NCBI GenBank assembly: GCA_025716815.1
Contig: JAIXMN010000008.1
Location: 1,257,406 to 1,321,405, forward strand
Reading direction: 5' to 3'
From: Dichotomocladium elegans
Taxonomy: Eukaryota > Mucoromycota > Mucoromycetes > Mucorales > Lichtheimiaceae
DNA: 64,000 nucleotides
Shown here: positions 56,795-64,000 of the stretch, one piece after another
Layout: each line of letters starts with the position of its first letter
Numbering within the stretch: position 1 is the stretch's first letter
The notes under the pieces: generated by a model
What the model was told of the DNA's origin: nothing
The model's database searches: none
Seen by the model: the letters and a program-made list of their open reading frames with translations, nothing else
Translations under genes and position numbers: made by a program

Positions 56795-58005
56795 AGGTCT
56801 TTTCAGAAGAAGTTTCCCATCTTGCATGCAAGATGGTTGGTCTGGATCAGATGGTGGTTTTTTGGGGATGGGTCAGTGGGAGGCAGAGTGAGCCAAGGTG
56901 GGGGGGGAAGGTTCTGTCATGTGGTGGGCAAAATTTTTTGGGTGGTGGGTGAAGGCAGGGGAGCTGGAGAAAAATGGCAGGCAAAAAAATTTTTCTCGTT
57001 TGACTCAGTGGTGGTCAAACGCAACTTTGACGGTTGGTCGCCTCAGCAATGGTGGTTGCCAGAAAAATTTTCGTGGAGGATAAAGGGAGGCAAAGTGGCG
57101 ATTTAAGAGTCAGACGCTCGTTGATCTTTTTCTTGTACTCAGTGCTTGGAGAAGCTCCGTTGTGCAGCACGTCCGCAATAGTCATTGGTGGGGCTGAGGT
57201 AGTGGCAGTTTAGGAAGGGAAGTGGTTTAATGTGACTGTACAGGATTTTCAAGAAGAATTTTGCCTTAAGGATTAGTTGTTCGTCACCGTGTTTTTTAGT
57301 TGGCCATTGTTGAAAGGGAATTGGGCATAGAAGCTTTGGTTGTTGGCAACCTGCAGCGCCGAATTTGGCCGCCAGCGGCAGTTGAATTCGTAAAAAATGG
57401 ACGAGGTTTTTCGTTTTTTTTTTCTGTTCAATTCGTCTTCCCCAGCTTAGTTGTTCGCCATCATTTCGAAGGTCGATGCCACAGAGAGGTTGTTCGAAAT
57501 TGAAATATTATTTTATCGCCAAGACAATTCGTTTTTATGGATTTGGTTGACAAAGATAATCGCGCAATTAGTGTAAGTGATTGGTTTCAGTAATCCCATT
57601 TGGTTACTGCAAAATCATTGTTGGAACGCACTTTTATTTTGTTCATATAGCATCACTACATTTTTCGCAATCTATCTTTGCACACATAACTCGCGCATTT
57701 GCATGATTAAGAGCAAAAACGGTGAACGCTGGGCAACGAGCAATTACTGAAATGCACCAGACTCGGCATCCGCTATTCTTTCCTTGTCATCCGTCGCCAT
57801 TTCTGTGCAGCTAGACCGGAAAGATGTCTGTTGACCAGTCCATTGCAGTGTGAGCATAAAGGTGGGTGGACGACACCAATGGGAAGGCGAACGAAGGGGC
57901 TGCTGGAAAGCTTTTCAAGCTTAAAATCAAACGGAGAGAGCGATAGAGTAGGAAAATAAAAAGGGCGCGCTGCAGTTGTCGAAATATCGACGTGTCTTTC
58001 CTCCC
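56795..58005. other. No gene recognised; G-rich segment
   Basis: 56820-57100 is strongly G-rich on the plus strand (GGTGGGGGGGGAAGG at 56898-56912 and many GGTGG units). Its frames look like low complexity. The rest has no recognisable gene. A minus frame entering from the inverted repeat continues to 57811. Confidence 0.4.
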
Positions 58006-58264
58006 CTTATACTTTTGAACATGTGCAAAAAAAGAGCCCATCTTACTCTTAATTAAACCCGAATTATTGCGAGGAGGAAAAGGAACATCGTCAACTTCTT
58101 CGAGCTCTCTCACATAAGACCCGTGCTGCCACTCTATTTGCAGGTTCTTTCGACACGTTTGTGCGTCTTTGTCTTTTACAATTAGAAGTCCTGATGTGGA
58201 CAGGATATTTCCGTTGTCAGCAACAAACTCAAGTTGCGGCTAATGTCTGGCTCCAAATGTAAGG
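58006..58264 (-). repeat. Left inverted repeat (259 bp) with exon-like frame
   Basis: On the minus strand it reads an intron end (acattag) and then an open frame starting PQLEFVADNGNILSTSG and containing VRELEEVDDVPFPPRNNSGL and SKMGSFFAHVQKYK. Beyond the repeat the frame continues here to 57811. Family unknown. Confidence 0.85.
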
Positions 58265-59017
58265 CCAGCATTTGATATTGTCCTTTACATAGCGCTATGC
58301 CTATATGGGTAAGACTATAAAAGCAGAACTGCGGAAGAAAGTGTTCGTGAAAGGCAAGGACTAACGAGAAGTCATTGTAAGAAACCTACGCTCTTGCCAC
58401 GCATCTGTGATGGTATATACCTGGTGTTTGATTGGCTAGCAGCATGTCATAGAGCTAAAGATTTCGTTAACAAAGCTATGATCGTTGAGCTTCATAGAGC
58501 CAGGCGCCTGCAAAAATTATTTACGACTGCTCTTCTACTTCACGACACAAATAAAGGAGAGATCGCGGGTTTGTTGAGCCTTTTTATTTTATTTTACTTT
58601 TGATTACGCTGATATGGAGTTTAACATTCCTGCTCTCTTCTGTGCTTCAATTGCGATAACGACAAGAATCGATTACTACTGGTAGGCTAGAACAATTAGT
58701 TGAAAACAAGATCACTTTTGAACTGCAATTCGTCAGCTGCTTCTCGGAGGACAGCATTCTGTATAGCTTGTCTATGAGAACTTGAAAAACGGTAAGTAAA
58801 CTTTTGTCAACTCTATCAAGTAAATGAACGATCGCGCAAGCTAACATTCATAAGCAGACCATTGCATTCCTTACATTTAGTGCATGATGTAAGCATTCTC
58901 CATACTGTAACACTAAAGAAATCATATATATGGAACCTTTCTGAATAATTCTAGAACACGGTGGCGAAGGATATAAAGCGAATATCGTGGCAATCAAAAC
59001 ATATGAAGGTAGTTTTA
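58265..59017. other. No gene recognised
   Basis: Left interior of the putative element, 3' of the D-lacking transposase homologue. Only short frames. Confidence 0.4.
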
Positions 59018-60592
59018 TTATGCATCGTGCAAAGTTGGGAATGCACGGAAAATATATCCTTCGCACTTCTCTGCGGTGACTTTTACCAAAGCTGTGGCCA
59101 TCCGACTCGGCATAGTCTCTCTTTTTCCCACGTCCAGTCGCTTACGGTCGCAAAGATGGGGAAGATCTTGGAACAAGTACTCGGCTGCATTCCAAGGCAC
59201 GTCTGCACTTGGAAAGGAAAAAGGGGTAAACCCTTCTTCCCTGATCTTTGCGAAAACCGGTCCTGCAACGTGCTCCGGCAGGAAATCGAAGCCGACATGC
59301 CAGCTCTTCTGCTCTCTCGTGGTTAACTCGCCAAGTACGTCGTCGACGAAAGCAGAAAGTTCTTCAGCGCTTGTGAACCCGGAGTAGTGCTTCATTGAGT
59401 GGGTGATTATTCCAGCGCAGGAAAAGGCGACCAAAACACAAACAAGAGGAACAGGCTTATATTGGACGTTTGTCCGGGATGGCGACTGCTTGGACAATGC
59501 GGGATATTGGCGGCGCACGTTAGCATCGAAGTAGGTTTCACCAATAAAGATAACGTTGTCATCAGGTTTGAAGTTTTCCCTTGACGACAACTGGAAGAAA
59601 ATTCCCTCCAGGTGCTTGTTTTCGTCAACATTTGGAGTTACCGCAAAACTATGACCACGGCGAAAGGTAATGCGCGCATTCTTCGCAAGCCATTTGTGCA
59701 CTCTTGTGCTCGAGAAACGCCCCTCAATCTGCTGGTCGGCCTGTGCCGCCAAGATGTCCTCCACAGTGCATTCTGGATGATCATCGCCAAAATCCAGCAG
59801 AAAGCGGGTCTGAACATGGTCAAACTCATCCGCCCGCGCAGGTCCTCGTCGTCTTGGCATCACAGTAATTCCTTGCGACGCTTTGAAGCGCCGATAGTAC
59901 CCCTGAAATGTTGAGATTGGCATATGGATGGTATCGGCAGCGGCGGCCATCGTCATACCATATATCACATGGTTTTCGATCGCGGTCTTTACGAGGTCTT
60001 CGCTCCACACCTTATATCCTATCTTTTTACCGCGTTTGTACACTTTGCCTCTAGAATTGGCGACAGGTTTGGTCGTGCGAGATTGTGTACGAGCATTAGA
60101 AGCACCAGTACCAGCGACATGAGCAATTGGTGGAGGTACATTGGACGAAACTTGCTGGCTTCCGACTTCTGTCATTACTTGATCCGCTTTTTAACATTCC
60201 AGTAAGTAAACTGCAATTCATTCAATCCTTTCTACATACAATGCTCTTGTTCTGCCATTGCGCCAGCGCTGGTTACTGAAAACGAGGTGCCTGGATAATC
60301 TTCCATAGTCTCATCGTCTATTCTCTTTTACTTTTAGTTCAATTATGTGCGAGAAAACGTGTTCTTACCATCTCCAGGATCGGTATAGTCCGAGTCTATT
60401 CGCCGTCGACGTCAAATATAACAAGGTTAAGTATTCGGCGTATATTAGGATGTATGCTTGAGATTACGAACCAGTGTCTTTGAAGCTCGCACTTCTGGTG
60501 AAGAGCATCGACAAAGCATCCACTGCATCGGATTCGCGTGTTGACAGTCGACGGGCGGGAGTGGGAGTGGTGGGCTGGTTGTTGTTGTTCAT
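59018..60592 (-). CDS. IS630-type transposase homologue lacking the first catalytic Asp
   Basis: The large exon (60177-59018) codes 385 residues from MTEVGSQQ on. It has a helix-turn-helix region (VWSEDLVKTAIENHVIYGMT, then AAADTIHMPISTFQGYYRRF) and a full RNase H-like region collinear with the transposase at 60756-62502. Landmark by landmark: FIGETYFDANVRR replaces FIDEASFNASMRR (Asp to Gly), GFDFLPEH replaces VYDNAPIH (Asp kept), VPWNAAEYL replaces FLNPIEEFF (Glu kept, 34 residues between both). Three small upstream exons (60592-60472, 60395-60369, 60317-60240) join in phase and add an acidic N-terminus (SDYTDPGDDDETMEDY), giving 461 residues; this part is inferred. An intact frame without the triad suggests a DNA-binding partner, regulator or domesticated protein rather than debris. 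Confidence 0.7.
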
Positions 60593-60755
60593 GGTGAAGT
60601 AAGAGTTTACCGAAAGAGAAAGAATGATCATCGACGACCAGGAACGGCGAGTTAAACAGCTTCCGACGTGTCCCAGTGACACGGATTGCTATATTTACTT
60701 CGGTAGGAGCGATACAAAAACCTTTTATAATAACGAAACTATTAAACTCTGGGCG

Positions 60756-62502
60756 TTATAACATTGCCTCTTTCTGACGGCACTTTTCAAAAAAGCTAAT
60801 TGAATGTTGCACCCAAGCTTCGTAGTTTGCTGTAGTGATCTGCGCCATGGACTCGGTAACACGGGAAGTGATATCCGTCAGCATAGTCTCTTTGTCAATA
60901 GGATCTCTGCGGCACAGTGTCTTCAGCTTGGAAAAGAACTCTTCAATCGGGTTCAAGAAAGGCGAATAACGAGGCAAGAGTACCACATGGTAGCCGCGTT
61001 CCTGAACTGCTTCTGTTATAAATGCAGGAGTGTGGATCGGGGCATTATCATAAACAAGGTAGGCTCCGTGATGGTTTTGAGCATCCAATCGGTCCATGAC
61101 CAAATGCAAAAAAGCTAGAAAATCATGGCTATTTGTTCCTCTTCTTGACTTCTTCGTTGCCGATTTGCCTTTTGAACCAGACGGTGTTGTGCTAGCGAGC
61201 TTCGGTGCAGTCTTCATGCTTGCCTCAACGAGGCCCTTTGCGCTGATAGCTGCCAGTAATGTCATAGAGGGCGATCGAAGAACCGGAACGACTACATGAG
61301 CTGCTTTCCCCACTTCCGATCGTGCATAATTTCTACGCATACTAGCATTAAATGATGCTTCATCGATGAAAACACAGTTTGTCGTGTAGTCAAGAATGCC
61401 TTTGTCGACCCAATTAAGCACCCAATCACGCCTCATCTCCCTGGTTTCATTATCGTCACGGCGCTCCGGATATCTGCCGGCACGCTTCAAAGTTAGTCTG
61501 CATTGGTTACAGAGGTGCCGGTGAAGAGTTGAGATAGGTATAAGGGTACCGATCTCTTTAAGGTAGTGTTCCTGAATCTGCATTAACGTAGCAGTATTAT
61601 GCTTGGTGATGAATTCGCGGAGGAAAGCGTCACCACTCGGGCTAATTTTACGTGGTGCTGTCCTGCCTTTCCGACCAGGTAGAACAACACCACCATTTTC
61701 ATTAAATCGTCGAATAACATTACCGACATTCTGACGCGAGGTTCCAACTGTTGCTGCTGCAACGGCATGCGTTGCACCACATAGTTTAACAAGCTCAATG
61801 ATCTTATTGATCTGATGAGCAGTCAAATTCGGTCCATTCTTATGGTTGCTGGTACTGTGTACGCGCCTCGATCTTAAGCTGGGTTGCTCGATCACTTCTT
61901 GTTCAACAACAAGCGACGCTGAAGAATTATCATCACGCAACAGGGACTGTAAGACTGACCTTTGGCGAACAGACTGGGGGATATCGAGCAAACTGCCATC
62001 TCTGCCATGGTTGTAGTTGATCTCAGTCTCATCGCTGTCACTATTACTGTCACTCTTGTAATCGCTCTCTGATTCGTCGATCTGGAAGCGATATTTGGTG
62101 AATGCCGAGTCATTCGTGCCATCCACCATTTCATCTTCTAGATCGATTTCCTCGTCGCCTTCTTCATGTCCGCTGTTCACTTCATCACCTTCGCAATCGT
62201 CATCGTCACTCATTGGCTTGGCCGCAGAATCATCTACATAAGTTTTTCAGCAAAACCGTATTTTGTATATTTTGGATACTGATCACTGGCCACTCATCAG
62301 AATCCGCATCCTGTATGCGCATACCATCGTCTTCACGAAGATCTAATGATGCCATAGATCTGGTCAGCCGTCGTGTCAGGAGAAGAGAGGAACTGTGCGC
62401 GAATTGCGAGCGCATCTGTGAAGGGACTACTGGTCGATAATGATGCTTTGTGACCTTGGCAACAGTGCGCGCCGAGAGTTTATTGGATTTTGAGGAAGCC
62501 AT
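60756..62502 (-). CDS. IS630-type transposase with intact DD34E triad
   Basis: Two exons (62502-62280 and 62233-60756) give 566 residues; without the first exon the large frame alone gives 485. An acidic N-terminal region (MSDDDDCEGDEVN onward) precedes a helix-turn-helix (HQINKIIELVKLCGATHAVA, TVGTSRQNVGNVIRRF). A GRKGR hook and a second HTH part follow (ISTLHRHLCNQCRLTLKRAG). The catalytic core shows FIDEASFNASMRR, YLVYDNAPIH and YSPFLNPIEEFF, with 34 residues between the second Asp and the Glu. It would cut and paste DNA at TA sites. No stop or frameshift was seen, so it may be functional. It shares strand and neighbourhood with the D-lacking homologue; 163 bp separate its stop from that gene's start. 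Confidence 0.9.
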
Positions 62503-63387
62503 CTTATAGGGAACAAGGGTACACGGATAAATCTTTGCGAAGAAGAGGTGATCAAGGAATTATGAAAGCGCCTTAAGTGGGTATCCGTTCTAGCTCTTGT
62601 ATCACAACGTTGCCACCAACGGTGAAACAGCCTAGCAGTTCTGATTAATCATTCTCTAAGATGTTATGCTCCAATAATCGCTCGTCACATACTTATTATT
62701 ATAGCATGAGCTTTCCTGCGATCCGTTTCGACAGCAGAAATGAGCACCATCTTCACTGTCTGAAACCTTTTCTCTGGCTTCTCAACTTACTTCATGTGTA
62801 GCTCTTTCTTTCCCTTTAGACACATAGCGCAAATGTTCTATAGCAGGATGAGCTGTCTTTTTACTACCGCTTCTTCTGCCATCCATACAGACTGCTCTAA
62901 CAAAATCCGTGCCGCCAGTTTATTAGCCGACTTTTGAATAAACGTAACGTAATAACTATACTTCCTTCGTTGAGGCGGATTATGCTTTGCTGTATCAAAA
63001 ATATTACTTTCCGTAGATTCCTGCCCGAGCCAACCAAGGATATCAGTTATTTCACTTATTCCTGGAGCTATTCTTCGACTGAGCTTTGAGTTTAGCACTG
63101 ATTATGCGGATTTTGTAAAAGAAGCAGTAATAGCTTAAGCGGAACACAAAAGAGTGTGCTTAAAGCAGTAGCATTCATTTCTTTTCCGGGATCTGCATCG
63201 TTAATGTCATCGTGAGTCTCGCATGGCTTTCCGTATATTCGTGAGGTCTGCCATGGTCTAAAAGTCTCATAAATTGGCGGTTGCACGATCATAATAACAC
63301 GATATAGCAACTAATATTTTTATAGAGTAATAGTTGATCGTGTTTGCTCGGCCTCCTCGCAATCAGCGCATTGACCAGGAATACTGT
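62503..63387. other. No gene recognised
   Basis: Right interior of the putative element: upstream region of the transposase. Minus frames at 63310-63092 and 63098-62838 (72 and 86 codons) have no recognisable motif. Confidence 0.4.
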
Positions 63388-63646
63388 CCTTACATTTGGA
63401 GCCAGACATTAGCCGCAGCTTGAGTTTGTTGCTGACAACGGAAATATCCTGTCCACATCAGGACTTCTAATTGTAAAAGACAAAGACGCACAAACGTGTC
63501 GAAAGAACCTGCAAATAGAGTGGCAGCACGGGTCTTATGTGAGAGAGCTCGAAGAAGTTGACGTTGTTCCTTTTCCTCCTCGCAATAATTCGGGTTTAAT
63601 TAAGAGTAAGATGGGCTCTTTTTTTGCACATGTTCAAAAGTATAAG
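63388..63646 (+). repeat. Right inverted repeat (259 bp) with exon-like frame
   Basis: Mirror copy of 58006-58264; reads VRELEEVDVVPFPPRNNSGL (Val where the left copy has Asp). After the repeat the sequence diverges (SNPSGISILK). Confidence 0.85.
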
Positions 63647-63835
63647 AGCAACCCCAGCGGTATTTCTATTCTAAAGCCACATAGACATGTTGCCATCTTT
63701 AGCAATAACCTTAAAAAATTCAATTTTCCCTAGTGGTCCGCTATTTTCCCATTTTAGCTAAGAAACTTTATTCCCCAGTGGTATATCTCTGCTAAATTTA
63801 GAGAGACCTTTGTTTTCTTTCTCTTACTTTTCGAA
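63647..63835. other. Upstream region of the last gene, with repeated CCAGTGGT-like motifs
   Basis: Three related motifs: cccagcggtat (63654), ccctagtggtcc (63727) and ccccagtggtat (63773), spaced about 73 and 46 bp. Meaning unknown. Confidence 0.4.
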
Positions 63836-64000
63836 ATGGCCACCCCAAGACAGCTAGCAGAACTTTTTGCTGAAGCAGATGATGAGGAAATATACAGGAT
63901 TTTTACTTTCCTCTCGTACAGTAGTGGGGAAATAAAACCAAGGTGTAAGTAATTTTAAAAGCAGGAAGGTGGTCTCAACATGTTTCATTTTAAATCCACA
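63836..64000 (+). CDS. First exon of an unrecognised gene (cut by the window end)
   Basis: ATG 63836 opens MATPRQLAELFAEADDEEIY and runs 36-37 codons to a good donor (GTAAGT at 63945; GTGTAA at 63943 is an alternative). An A/T-rich promoter-like stretch precedes it. The rest lies outside the window, so neither the exon structure nor the product can be judged. Confidence 0.4.

Larger units (their letters stand above)
58006..63646. mobile_element. Putative two-gene IS630-type element bounded by 259-bp inverted repeats
   Basis: Inverted repeats at 58006-58264 and 63388-63646 differ at only two positions that I can see and enclose two full-length IS630-type DDE genes, both on the minus strand. 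The arrangement suggests one mobile unit. Against it: no target duplication (TA or other) is visible at the outer edges, and the repeats carry exon-like sequence, so they may be a duplicated gene piece rather than true transposon ends. Confidence 0.45.

Noticed and set aside
1..64000. CRISPR arrays, operons, bacterial ribosome binding sites
   Set aside because: The window is eukaryotic with spliced genes; no direct-repeat and spacer pattern was seen.

Overview
This window looks like nuclear DNA of a filamentous fungus, most likely an early-diverging one (Mucoromycota, Mucorales-like). The evidence is dense spliced genes with short GT-AG introns (mostly about 45-140 nt), typical fungal housekeeping genes, and a mobile-element load of IS630/Tc1-like DNA transposons, Ty3/Gypsy elements and a Fanzor relic. 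I assign the lineage from gene content only; I could run no search.

Layout. 0-4 kb: a broken IS630-like transposon fragment against a decayed Fanzor (eukaryotic TnpB/OMEGA nuclease) gene, a dispersed repeat, and a poly-Q zinc-finger gene. 5-7 kb: a six-exon TPR/J-domain co-chaperone (DNAJC7 type). 7-14 kb: a second IS630-like relic, two more copies of the dispersed repeat, the cytochrome c gene and a Tc1-type relic. 14.5-42.8 kb is the gene-rich core: UBR1 (N-degron E3 ligase), CHO2 (phosphatidylethanolamine methyltransferase), an unknown membrane protein, cytochrome b5, ASE1/PRC1 (spindle midzone), a PRL-type phosphatase, a phosphoglucomutase/phosphopentomutase, a BSD-domain protein, a small DUF2015-type protein and a secreted RNase T2. 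Three neighbouring pairs converge with only 140-200 bp between their stops (UBR1/CHO2, CYB5/ASE1, mutase/BSD). I derived exon structures by hand from splice signals; in every multi-exon model the exon lengths sum to a multiple of three.

45.5-64 kb is a transposon nest. A tRNA-Ala gene (45572-45644, minus) has a Ty3/Gypsy LTR starting 12 bp upstream of its mature 5' end. That element (45656-56794) carries gag and a frameshifted pol. A second Ty3/Gypsy element of the chromodomain class (50443-56109, minus) sits inside its integrase. The inner element has 371-bp LTRs with no difference I can see, a 5-bp target duplication and one intact 1617-codon Gag-Pol frame, so it is young and possibly active. 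Next comes a 5.6-kb unit bounded by 259-bp inverted repeats (58006-63646). It holds two full-length IS630-type DDE genes in the same orientation: one with an intact DD34E triad, and one that keeps the fold landmarks but has lost the first catalytic Asp. This paired arrangement and the Fanzor relic are the most unusual content. The window ends in the first exon of an unrecognised gene.
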